Source of the DNA: Myxococcales bacterium
GTDB taxonomy: Bacteria; Myxococcota_A; Polyangia; Palsa-1104; JAEUJZ01
Length of the DNA: 64,000 bases
Direction of reading: 5' to 3'
Assembly (NCBI GenBank): GCA_016794505.1
Contig: JAEUJZ010000145.1
Location: forward strand, 62,001 to 126,000
The position numbers were made by a program, and so were the translations under genes. The notes under the pieces are model-generated. The model was not told where the DNA came from and searched no databases. It was given only the letters and a program-made list of their open reading frames with translations. Below, piece by piece: positions 52,688 to 64,000 of this stretch. The number at the start of each line of letters is the position of its first letter. Positions within the stretch are counted from its first letter, which is position 1.

Positions 52688-53050
52688 ATGCACGACGAAC
52701 CTCGGGATGCGTCCTTCCAAGACTTTGAAGCGTTCTGGCCCCACTTTCTGCGCAGCCATCAGAGCCCGATCGTGCGCTGGTGCCACGTCGCGGCCTTGGG
52801 CTGTGGCATCGCGGCGGTCTCATCGGTGCGGCGCGGTCGCGTGGGACGGGCGCTTTTGCTGGGGGGCGCGACGGCGGCGCTGGCCGTGGTCTCGCATGTC
52901 GCCGTCGAGGGCAAGGGACCGGAAAACCTGGGCCGTCCGCTGTGGGCGGGCCGCGCGTTTCTGCGGCTGTGCATGCGAACGATCAGCGGACGCATCCACG
53001 CCGATCTGGAAGCGCTAGAAGCCGGCTCGACCGCCTCGGAACATCGCTGA
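52688..53050 (+). CDS. Mpo1-like / DUF962 family membrane protein
   Basis: 120-aa small protein of the Mpo1-like (DUF962) family, in which a His-rich membrane enzyme handles 2-hydroxy fatty acids. Pattern: DFEAFWPHFLRSHQSPIVRW, CHVAALGCGIAAVSSV, then GGATAALAVVSHVAVEG and NLGRPLWAGRAFLRLC. The paired His residues (RSHQSP, WCHVA, SHVAVEG) are kept. Two hydrophobic stretches. TACCAT ends 6 nt before the ATG. Confidence 0.82.
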   Translation: MHDEPRDASFQDFEAFWPHFLRSHQSPIVRWCHVAALGCGIAAVSSVRRGRVGRALLLGGATAALAVVSHVAVEGKGPENLGRPLWAGRAFLRLCMRTISGRIHADLEALEAGSTASEHR

Positions 53051-53090
53051 GCGCAGGGGGCAAAAGCCAAGCAGCCGCGAGCCGTTTCAG

Positions 53091-53921
53091 CTAGGGTTTC
53101 CCGTCGGAAAATCGGCGGAACTCGCTGGGATCGTGGGCGCAGAATAGCTGCACCTGATTCCCGTGCTGCAGCGCCAGTTGGCGCAGGCGTTCTTGGTTGT
53201 GACGGCGCTCTTCACCGTCCACCTGCGCGATGTTCTGAAAGGCGCTGAGCAGCGCGGTACAGCGACGGCCCGTGGCCTCTAGCTCGCCGTGATAGAAGTA
53301 CGCGTCGCCGCAGTGAAGCAGCCAGCCGGTATCGCCTTTTACGGCGATGGCGCAGTGGCCGCGGCTGTGACCTTGCACCGGCACGATCAAAAGCTCATCG
53401 GCAAGTCCGGGGACGTCGGGCAGCGCACGCACGCGGGCAAAGCCGAACCAGGGCTCGCCCCCTTGCAGGCGATGACGCTGCCAGCGCGGCCCGTGTTCCC
53501 ACAGCGGCTCGCAGTAGCGCGCTTTTTCCATCAGCCCCGACGGACGCATCGCCGCTTGATACTCGTCTTCAAACACGTGGACGGCGGCCTCGGGAAAATC
53601 CGACAGACCACCGGCATGGTCAAAGTCGAGGTGGGTCACAAGGACATGGCGCACATCGCGCGGCGAAAAGCCCAGGCGTTCGATCTGCTGCGCGGCGGTC
53701 TCGGCCAGATTGAGCGCCGGCCCGAGCATCCACGCCATGCCCGGCGGCATGCACAGCGCCGGATGTTCTATCGCCTTCTTACCCAGGCCCGTGTCGACGA
53801 GGATCAGACCGGTGGGCGACTCGATCAGCAGGCAGTGACAGACCAGCATGCCGTGGTCGTTTAGCCGCGTACCGACCAGAGGCGGACAGAACGTGGCGCA
53901 GTTCAAGTGGTGGATCTTCAT
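53091..53921 (-). CDS. MBL-fold hydrolase, AHL-lactonase-like
   Basis: 276-aa metallo-beta-lactamase fold protein similar to N-acyl homoserine lactonase-type hydrolases. Motifs: LILVDTGLG, VTHLDFDHAGGL for the metal site, VQGHSRGHCAIAV with a second metal His, LLHCGDAYFYHGEL, and FCAHDPSEF. The usual HxHxDH reads HLDFDH, with Asp at the second position. Cytoplasmic, with the start at MKIHHLNCATF; TAGGAT ends 8 nt before it. A longer in-frame open frame extends antisense into the next gene and is not coding. Confidence 0.88.
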   Translation of the reverse strand: MKIHHLNCATFCPPLVGTRLNDHGMLVCHCLLIESPTGLILVDTGLGKKAIEHPALCMPPGMAWMLGPALNLAETAAQQIERLGFSPRDVRHVLVTHLDFDHAGGLSDFPEAAVHVFEDEYQAAMRPSGLMEKARYCEPLWEHGPRWQRHRLQGGEPWFGFARVRALPDVPGLADELLIVPVQGHSRGHCAIAVKGDTGWLLHCGDAYFYHGELEATGRRCTALLSAFQNIAQVDGEERRHNQERLRQLALQHGNQVQLFCAHDPSEFRRFSDGKP

Positions 53922-54066
53922 GGGCTGCCATCCTACGACATCGTCCCCTCTCGACGAAAAAAGCAGCGTATGATGGGCCAGCGGTGCGGTCTTCACACCG
54001 CGCAAACTCAGCCCGCAGTGGAGCGTTCGCATGTTGCAAAGGAGTTGCATTTGGTTTCGCCATCCC

Positions 54067-58830
<4,764 letters not shown>

Positions 58831-58886
58831 CCCCATCCCTCCCCTTGCCCTCGCTCCGCACCCAAGATTTTTCTTGCCCCCCAACC

Positions 58887-58906
58887 GCACTTCTTGATAG
58901 AAGTGC
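58887..58906. repeat. Hairpin upstream of tRNA-Ala
   Basis: GCACTTCT, loop TGAT, AGAAGTGC: a perfect 8-bp stem 50 nt before the tRNA gene and 56 nt after the stop of the large membrane protein gene. No T run follows; a terminator for the upstream gene or a regulatory site for the tRNA are both possible. Confidence 0.4.
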
Positions 58907-58955
58907 CGTCCGTTGCACTGCTCGCCCTCAGCGAGCCTTCCAACCAAAGAGTCTC

Positions 58956-59029
<74 letters not shown>

Positions 59030-59032
59030 AAG

Positions 59033-59067
59033 AAACCCCGTCGGTGACAGACCACCTGACGGGGTTT
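59033..59067 (+). terminator. Rho-independent terminator of tRNA-Ala
   Basis: AAACCCCGTC (59033-59042) pairs with GACGGGGTTT (59058-59067) and is followed by more T residues. It begins 4 nt after the tRNA. Confidence 0.85.
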
Positions 59068-59123
59068 TTCATTTTCTGCGTTCGGGGGCGAACAATGATT
59101 GACCAACGAATCGTTGCCCATGC

Positions 59124-60233
59124 CTAGCCCTCGAAGGATACGCGCGCCGGCCCCAGGACGAGCTCGGCGTGGCGATGGGTGAGCGCAGCCGCGGTACCCG
59201 GAGCGGCATAGCTTTGCAGGGTGGTCGTGCCTGACTCATGGCCGAGTGCCGCCGCCACTTGCGCAAGCGGTACGCCCGAGAGCAAGCCGAGCGTGGCGGC
59301 GAAGCCCCGCAGGCTGTGCGCGCAGACGACCGGCACCCCTGAGAGGCGGCAGAGCCGCCGGGTCTGTCGGCGCACCCAGTCCCGCCAATGCGCCCCGCCT
59401 TCTTCAGCGGTGAACAGCAGCGCATCGGGCTGGCGGCCACGCACGCGAGCCATCAAATACCCGCGCACTTCCTCCCAGACCGAAACCGGACGCCTCCCCG
59501 CTGCCGTTTTCGGGCTGAAAGCGATGGCCTGATTGTCATCCACCCAGAGAATCCGCCCGGCGTCATCCACATCGCGGACGGTACGGCTGACGATTTCGCC
59601 GGCTCGGAGGCCCATGAGCAGCGCAAGAAGTACCGCTACCGCGCCATCATCGCCGCGTGCCGCGTGCCGATGACACGTTTCCCGCAGTCGCCGCGCTTCA
59701 TCAATGCGCAGCTGCGGCTTGCCATGCCGCCGCTTGCCCAGCCCGGCCACATCGAGGAGCGGATTGCTTTTCAGCCAGCGCTGCGGCTTGACACACCAGT
59801 TCAGGAAGGTGCGCGCCTCGGCCAGCGTATTGCGGTGGCTGTCTGCCGCCAGCGGCCTGCCGGTTCGCGGCGATACCCGCTCCGTCGCCTGCCGATAGTA
59901 GCGGCGGCACTGGCGCGAGGTCAGCGTTCCGAGTTCGACCTCCGGCTCCTCGAAGAATGAGCGCAGCCGCGTCAGGGTTGTCCTGACTGACCCCGACCGG
60001 TTGTTCTTCTCGTTGAGCAAGTGGTCCTCGTAGGCTTTGAGCGCGTCCGCAACGGTGCGCCCCATTCGCTTCTTCAAGTCCGCTTCGAGCGCGGCGATGA
60101 CTTCCAGCGCAGCTGCTTCTGTTTCATAGACTGCCTGAGTCTTTGCGCCTCCTTCGTCGCAAAGGAAGATGCGGTACTTACCGCGCCAGCTGTAGGGTCC
60201 AAGAACTCTGCTTCCGTGTCTTCGTCGTGGCAT
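59124..60233 (-). CDS. Tyrosine recombinase / phage-type integrase
   Basis: 369-aa site-specific recombinase that would insert and excise the neighbouring element at the tRNA-Ala gene. It has an N-terminal arm-type domain (GPYSWRGKYRIFLCD), a core-binding SAM-like domain (residues about 60-155) and a C-terminal catalytic domain with GLRAGEIV (first Arg), HSLRGFAA (His-x-x-Arg), GHESGTTT and the Tyr nucleophile in TLQSYA. All active-site residues are present, so it is probably functional. GAGGGA lies 6 nt before the ATG. It points at the tRNA gene, the standard arrangement at an attachment site. Confidence 0.95.
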   Translation of the reverse strand: MPRRRHGSRVLGPYSWRGKYRIFLCDEGGAKTQAVYETEAAALEVIAALEADLKKRMGRTVADALKAYEDHLLNEKNNRSGSVRTTLTRLRSFFEEPEVELGTLTSRQCRRYYRQATERVSPRTGRPLAADSHRNTLAEARTFLNWCVKPQRWLKSNPLLDVAGLGKRRHGKPQLRIDEARRLRETCHRHAARGDDGAVAVLLALLMGLRAGEIVSRTVRDVDDAGRILWVDDNQAIAFSPKTAAGRRPVSVWEEVRGYLMARVRGRQPDALLFTAEEGGAHWRDWVRRQTRRLCRLSGVPVVCAHSLRGFAATLGLLSGVPLAQVAAALGHESGTTTLQSYAAPGTAAALTHRHAELVLGPARVSFEG

Positions 60234-60382
60234 GAGGTTCCCTCGTGCCGCTGCGAAGCGATAGCGGCAGCGACTATATCCCCTCCGATCTGACGCGCAA
60301 GCGCTTCAGCCAGCCGGGGGGCCAAAGCATCGACGAGATGCTCAAGCAATTCCTCAACCTCGAATGCTTTCAGCATGGGCAT
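60074..60382 (-). CDS. Possible small ORF overlapping the integrase start
   Basis: 102-aa frame beginning 149 nt before the integrase ATG and overlapping it by 160 nt in another frame. The N-terminal 35 residues look like real protein (FEVEELLEHLVDALAPRLAE, an amphipathic helix); the remainder is inside the integrase gene and of doubtful quality. It could be a short regulator or excisionase-type gene upstream of int, perhaps with its true end earlier, or chance. Confidence 0.3.
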   Translation of the reverse strand: MPMLKAFEVEELLEHLVDALAPRLAEALARQIGGDIVAAAIASQRHEGTSCHDEDTEAEFLDPTAGAVSTASSFATKEAQRLRQSMKQKQLRWKSSPRSKRT

Positions 60383-60691
60383 GGCCTATTTCGAGTAGGG
60401 CGGCCCAGCTCGCTGGCCACCGACGGACGTATCGGGGAAGTGTCCAAACTCTACGCAGTCCTGCGATAGAGTTTTCTGGCTAACTGACCGTTGCTTCTGA
60501 CATCGAGCACACGCCTCCTTGTGGTCAGTTCGCCCCACCTATCGAGGGGCCGATCGCCCCGCCTATCGCGGGCGGGGTCATTCACGGGGATTGACTCGCC
60601 TCACCGACGGGAGAACTCCCCGGGGGACGCCACCGCCAGTCAAGCGTATTCGGGGTGCTCCGGGCGCCGCGCCTCTCCAGCCTCCCGAACA
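60383..60691. other. Intergenic region of the mobile element with repeats
   Basis: 309 nt between the integrase side and the replication-relaxation gene. No coding ORF. It holds an 8-bp inverted repeat (AACTGACC at 60482-60489, GGTCAGTT at 60523-60530) and two repeated GC-rich hairpins at 60531-60577, listed separately. Confidence 0.5.
60531..60577. repeat. Pair of repeated hairpins in mobile-element intergenic region
   Basis: Two near-identical units 24 bp apart: CGCCCCACCTATCGAGGGG at 60531 and CGCCCCGCCTATCGCGGGC at 60555. Each can fold (GCCCC with GGGGC; CCCCGCC with GGCGGGG) and shows CCTATCG in or near the loop. Iteron-like or transfer-origin-like sites would look like this; a plain terminator is also possible for the second. 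Confidence 0.5.
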
Positions 60692-61456
60692 CTAGGTGCC
60701 AGGTGGCGTCACCGGCCGCACCACGACGTGCTGATGCGCCATGACGATCGCCCATCCAGCGAGACCGGTGCGCTCGACCAAACTCCGCAAGTGCCGGCAG
60801 CGCTCGCTTCCTCCGATCACCACGATCCAGAGCTCGTCGATCAGGTGGGCCGCTCGCGCCTCACCATACTTCATGAGCTTGCTCTCAAGGACGCGCAGCG
60901 ATTCGGTGGAGCAGTCCACCTCGGCTGCCACGTACCGCACCCGGCTTGCTGATCGGAACTCGGCCAGTCCATCAGGACACAGGTGCAGGGCAGTGAGTCC
61001 ACGTTCGTGGCCGAGGTCTCCTCCGGCCAGTGACCAGCGAGTCAAGGGAGCCCCGCGCAGCTCGCCGAGCCGCGCGGCGTAAAGCCGCACATCCGTGATC
61101 GCCAAGCGATGAGGCACGCTCGCGAGCCGGAGTGGTCCCCCGAGCGCGAGGCGCTCACCAAGTTCACGAGGTACCAGGCTCTGAATCGTTGCGAGTCCCA
61201 AGCGCGACAGGCTTATAAGATTCGGTTCGCTACCGCTCGTGAGCGTCAGCTGCACGTACCCTGCATTGAAAAGTGCCCGCACTCGGCGACGAGCGCGATC
61301 GGCGTTGGGAAACAGTTCACGCGCCGCCTGGGGCAGAGCGAGGTAGCGGCAGAGCCCGACCAGGGTCATGAGATCGCGGTCACGCTGAGTGAGCGCGACG
61401 ACCCGCTGCCTATCCACGCGGCTCGTGCGTGGTGCCTTAGCGCACCTCACGAACAT
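60692..61456 (-). CDS. Replication-relaxation family protein
   Basis: 254-aa protein of the replication-relaxation family found in plasmids and integrative elements, thought to act in replication or transfer initiation. N-terminal winged-helix region: LTQRDRDLMTLVGLCRYLAL, PQAARELFPNADRARRRVRA, LFNAGYVQLTL. After it a nuclease-like core with VRYVAAEVDCSTESLRVLES, GEARAAHLIDELWIVVIGGS. GAAGGAGG lies directly before the ATG. It overlaps the zinc-ribbon gene by 20 nt, so the genes are cotranscribed. Confidence 0.75.
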   Translation of the reverse strand: MFVRCAKAPRTSRVDRQRVVALTQRDRDLMTLVGLCRYLALPQAARELFPNADRARRRVRALFNAGYVQLTLTSGSEPNLISLSRLGLATIQSLVPRELGERLALGGPLRLASVPHRLAITDVRLYAARLGELRGAPLTRWSLAGGDLGHERGLTALHLCPDGLAEFRSASRVRYVAAEVDCSTESLRVLESKLMKYGEARAAHLIDELWIVVIGGSERCRHLRSLVERTGLAGWAIVMAHQHVVVRPVTPPGT

Positions 61457-61787
61457 TTCCTCCTTCGTAGATGTAGGGGTTGCGCACGCTCGCTCGGCAC
61501 ACCGGGCAGGCCAGAAACGGCGTGGTGGCCTCACAGGCTGGGTTCGGGCATACCCAGCCGCTCCCAGTCCAGCGGAACTGGCAGAGCGTGCATTCGAACG
61601 TGCCGAACGCTGAGACCGCATGCCCGCGTGGGCAATGGAGTCCACCTTGGAGGCGCTGCCGCGCCCCGCGGACTTCGCCTGCCAAGCGCACGACTTGGAG
61701 TAGTCCGGTCAGGCCCCAGCACAGTCCCTCAAACAGCAGGACTGCGAGGGAGAAGCTCACTTTAAGTAGCCACAGCATGAGGTGCAT
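61437..61787 (-). CDS. Zinc-ribbon membrane protein of the mobile element
   Basis: 116-aa protein: one hydrophobic segment (LMLWLLKVSFSLAVLLFEGL), a short charged region, then two Cys clusters that would bind zinc (CPRGH with CTLC; CPNPAC with CPVC). It lies between the VirD4/HerA-like ATPase and the replication-relaxation gene with overlaps at its end. No function is known; a membrane anchor for the transfer complex is inferred. A GTG at 61802 is an alternative start. Confidence 0.7.
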   Translation of the reverse strand: MHLMLWLLKVSFSLAVLLFEGLCWGLTGLLQVVRLAGEVRGARQRLQGGLHCPRGHAVSAFGTFECTLCQFRWTGSGWVCPNPACEATTPFLACPVCRASVRNPYIYEGGNVREVR

Positions 61788-61792
61788 GGTGT

Positions 61793-63334
61793 TCAGCCCC
61801 ACCGCGATGTGGCTGGTGCCGAGAGATCGCCGGTCGGGGCGCTCGACACGGTCGGTGACACTGAGGGCCTTCGCGCACGCGATCGTTCGATGAATGCGGG
61901 CGTCAGCTCAGCCAACGTGGCGCGCGGGGTACCATCGAGTCGCACCACGGCATGCTCCGCTGCTGCCTGAAGCTGACGCCCCGCGCGTTGGTGAGCTGCC
62001 TCCCAGTCGGCCCTGTCAATCGGACGGCTGGTGAAGCGCTGGCGTTGTCCTGGCTCCAAGAGGAACCACTGGCGATCAGGGAGGTTGCACACTGCCGCTT
62101 GGAAGCGCTCCCGCAGAAACTTCGGCCGCTCGCTCGATCCAGGGAGCGGTGCAATCTGCTTGGCCATGAGATCGGCATCCTCAGCCGAGAGACGCCCGAC
62201 AATACGCAACGCTGCGTTGGCCAGAAGCCCCGCCAGCACGCCTTCGGCGGCACGATTGATGGCTACCGCACTTTGGCCGGCGACAGTCAGCGACAAGTTT
62301 CGTGCCCGGCCGGTCGCGAGCAGCGATTCGCTGCGTGCCGCAAGCACGGCCGCGACGGTCTGCACTTCATCAACTACGATGCGCAGGTGATGACCGGTGG
62401 TAAACGGCGCGGGGCGTGTCAGCGCATGGTCGATGGCGAGCGCAACAAAGAGCCCCGCCCAGAACGATTGCAACGCCGGCATGCCACCAAACGGCTCGCC
62501 CAGATCCACCAAGCAGATGCGCCCAGGAGCGGTCAGCTCCTCGAACTGCACTGCATCCTCCGCCGCCAGCATGCGCTCCAGCGTGGAGGACGCGGCAAAC
62601 GCGAGCCGCAGACGGGCGGCCACACCAGCGGCGAGTTCATCGCCGAGCTTCGTACTCATCAGAAAACCGCGAGCGCGCTCTGACGTCGAGATACTCGCCA
62701 GCCGCTCGAGACCCTGCGGTGTCACCACGGCGTCGTAGGCCAGCAGTACGCTCGCGCGTGGATCGGGAACCGAGAGTGCGCCAAGCAGGAGATGCGTCAG
62801 CACATCGATCTGCCGAGCGCCCGCGCTCGCTCCTCCCGAGCGGAGCAGTCCGACCGAGGTAGATACTTCCGCAACGAGGGTGCCGAGTTGCCAGGCGCGG
62901 ATCTCAAGCGGCGTACCTCCGAGCCAGAGCCGGTTGAGGTTGAACGCGAACGGGCGCGGCGCAAACGGATTCAAGACCACCAGTTGGGCCAATGCGTCAG
63001 GCACCAAGGCAGCGAGAGCTTGCTCGATCGCTTGGCGAAAATCGCTCTTGGGGATCAGCACGAAATAGCTGGGGCGCTGCCCCAGAGGAAGACGCAACCC
63101 GGAGCGCACCTCCTCGGCCAGCAGCACTGCAAGCAGCGTGCTCTTGCCCGTGCCCGAGCCGGCAAGACAGACCGCATGGCTCGCGCGCTCGATCGAGGGG
63201 CTTGGCCAACGTACCGCATCCCCTTCGTCCGTCGTGCCGATCGCCACCCCCTGAGCGTCACCGCCGTCTACCTCGCGAGCCGGCTCACCATCGAGCCCGA
63301 AGGCATGCACTAGGCGAGAGAGATCGATCCTCAT
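61793..63334 (-). CDS. VirD4/HerA-like DNA-pumping ATPase
   Basis: 513-aa P-loop ATPase of the TraD/VirD4-HerA group that drives DNA transfer or segregation. Walker A AGSGTGKSTLLAVLLAEE, then VLIPKSDFRQAIEQA, VLNPFAPRPFAFNLNRL (substrate-loop pattern), Walker B IVVDEVQTVAAV, and TVAGQSAVAINRA before sensor motifs. No N-terminal membrane helices, so membrane targeting may come from partners such as the small proteins beside it. The stop of the upstream membrane gene overlaps the start by 4 nt. Confidence 0.85.
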   Translation of the reverse strand: MRIDLSRLVHAFGLDGEPAREVDGGDAQGVAIGTTDEGDAVRWPSPSIERASHAVCLAGSGTGKSTLLAVLLAEEVRSGLRLPLGQRPSYFVLIPKSDFRQAIEQALAALVPDALAQLVVLNPFAPRPFAFNLNRLWLGGTPLEIRAWQLGTLVAEVSTSVGLLRSGGASAGARQIDVLTHLLLGALSVPDPRASVLLAYDAVVTPQGLERLASISTSERARGFLMSTKLGDELAAGVAARLRLAFAASSTLERMLAAEDAVQFEELTAPGRICLVDLGEPFGGMPALQSFWAGLFVALAIDHALTRPAPFTTGHHLRIVVDEVQTVAAVLAARSESLLATGRARNLSLTVAGQSAVAINRAAEGVLAGLLANAALRIVGRLSAEDADLMAKQIAPLPGSSERPKFLRERFQAAVCNLPDRQWFLLEPGQRQRFTSRPIDRADWEAAHQRAGRQLQAAAEHAVVRLDGTPRATLAELTPAFIERSRARRPSVSPTVSSAPTGDLSAPATSRWG

Positions 63335-63645
63335 AGGTCGCGCTCAACGCGCTGTTTGAGGGACTGCGGATGCGCCCCCCACACATGGTTCAATTCCCGT
63401 CGGTGGCTCAGGTACCGACAAAAACCAGTGATCCCGACGGCCCCCGCCGCGACTGCCGCCGCGACCACCCCACCGATGACGAGAGCGTTCGGGGTAAGGA
63501 GCGGAGCGAAAACACCGCAGAGCGCGGGAAGACACACGGCACAGAGCACGACGCCGACAACGATTTGCTTGGCCCACGTGGTTGCGCCAAACATGACCAG
63601 CAGTCCAGCGAGGACGAGGGCAATCGCGAGGAGGCCACCAAGCAC
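63331..63645 (-). CDS. Small membrane protein upstream of VirD4/HerA-like ATPase
   Basis: 104-aa protein with three hydrophobic stretches (LLAIALVLAGLLVMFG, VVGVVLCAVCLPALCG and VIGGVVAAAVAAGAVG) and a charged cytoplasmic tail with SHRRELNHVWG. Start GTG with AAAGGAC 9 nt upstream; stop overlaps the ATPase start (ATGA). It resembles membrane partners of transfer ATPases but belongs to no named family I recognise. Confidence 0.68.
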   Translation of the reverse strand: MLGGLLAIALVLAGLLVMFGATTWAKQIVVGVVLCAVCLPALCGVFAPLLTPNALVIGGVVAAAVAAGAVGITGFCRYLSHRRELNHVWGAHPQSLKQRVERDL

Positions 63646-63788
63646 GGTTCATGTCCTTTCTCAGCACTGAGGGCGGCGGCGCAGCAAATCCAGCCAACCA
63701 GGGAAAGCTGTGCCGCCGCCCGTGCCACACGCGAGGGCGCTGCCAGGAGCACCGACTCCTGCACAGCGGAAACCAACCGATCCGCGTA

Positions 63789-63995
63789 TTACTTCGCCCG
63801 CCACGGAGCTGACGGAGCAACACGCGGGAAGAACGAGTCCCCTGACCGCCAGGCTGTCAGCAGCAGGGCTCCGTTCAGCACCAGGAGAACAAGCAGTCCC
63901 AGCCGGATCAGATCCGCACGCCGCCAGAGCAGTCCCAGGCTGAGGAGCAAGGCTCCCAGAGCAAAACCAACGAGGGAACTAGCCAAGAGCACCAT
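63789..63995 (-). CDS. Small two-helix membrane protein
   Basis: 68-aa protein with two hydrophobic helices (VGFALGALLLSLGLLW and LGLLVLLVLNGALLLTAW) separated by RRADLIR. It is the rightmost gene in view and on the same strand as the transfer genes, 144 nt upstream of them. The ribosome site falls at the window edge and cannot be judged. Confidence 0.5.
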   Translation of the reverse strand: MVLLASSLVGFALGALLLSLGLLWRRADLIRLGLLVLLVLNGALLLTAWRSGDSFFPRVAPSAPWRAK

Positions 63996-64000
63996 CGTCT

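Overview
The window is a high-GC bacterial chromosome segment, most likely from a myxobacterium (Myxococcota, formerly Deltaproteobacteria). Supporting signs are many predicted lipoproteins, Ser/Thr kinase-like proteins with long Pro/Ala-rich tails, an FHA plus sigma-54 activator protein, a chemotaxis-like operon that includes a HEAT-repeat protein, an AgmX/PglI-type TonB-like domain, an effector-associated-domain protein, a eukaryote-like cyclophilin and SelB. Genus cannot be fixed from this sequence alone. No rRNA, CRISPR array or insertion sequence was seen. There is one tRNA gene.

Layout. 1-12.7 kb: OmpA-like protein, a fatty-acid hydroxylase family protein with a small membrane partner, a Ser/Thr kinase, an acyl-CoA dehydrogenase, a deoxyhypusine-synthase homologue followed by rlmH, two envelope proteins, an epimerase and a large pseudokinase with a PEGA-like tail. 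13-25 kb: VWA lipoprotein, a degenerate serine-recombinase relative, an operon of a split RdgC-like pair, an O-methyltransferase and udk, then a DUF6279 lipoprotein, a MoxR ATPase, a DUF218 protein, a kelch-like lipoprotein, a DUF167 protein and a propeller-like lipoprotein. 25-29 kb: cmk and rpsA in the classical order, then a gamma-carbonic-anhydrase-like protein. 29-38.4 kb: a leftward signalling cluster (receiver, CheA, CheW, CheW, HEAT protein, CheR, CheB) with overlapping start and stop codons and no chemoreceptor gene in view, followed by an FHA/sigma-54 activator. 38.5-54 kb: single genes and short units, including a VOC protein with an ECF-type sigma factor, MarC, SelB, cyclophilin, a divergent pair (effector-associated-domain protein and a HemN-like radical SAM protein), a TonB-like protein, a pyruvate dehydrogenase E1 alpha subunit, Spo0M, a LicC-like nucleotidyltransferase, NADAR, an Mpo1-like protein and an MBL hydrolase. 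54-58.8 kb: one very large, internally repetitive membrane protein.

58.9-64 kb: a tRNA-Ala(CGC) gene is followed at once by a tyrosine integrase facing it and by a transfer-type gene set (replication-relaxation protein, zinc-ribbon membrane protein, VirD4/HerA-like ATPase, small membrane proteins). This is the left end of an integrated mobile element that runs past the window.

A genome-scale signal stands out: many genes without a Shine-Dalgarno sequence have a TANNNT hexamer ending 6-8 nt before the start codon. This is the geometry expected if the promoter -10 element abuts the start codon and the mRNA is leaderless. Genes with a clear Shine-Dalgarno (for example at 652, 1910, 16314, 39936, 44539 and 51000) form a second class.
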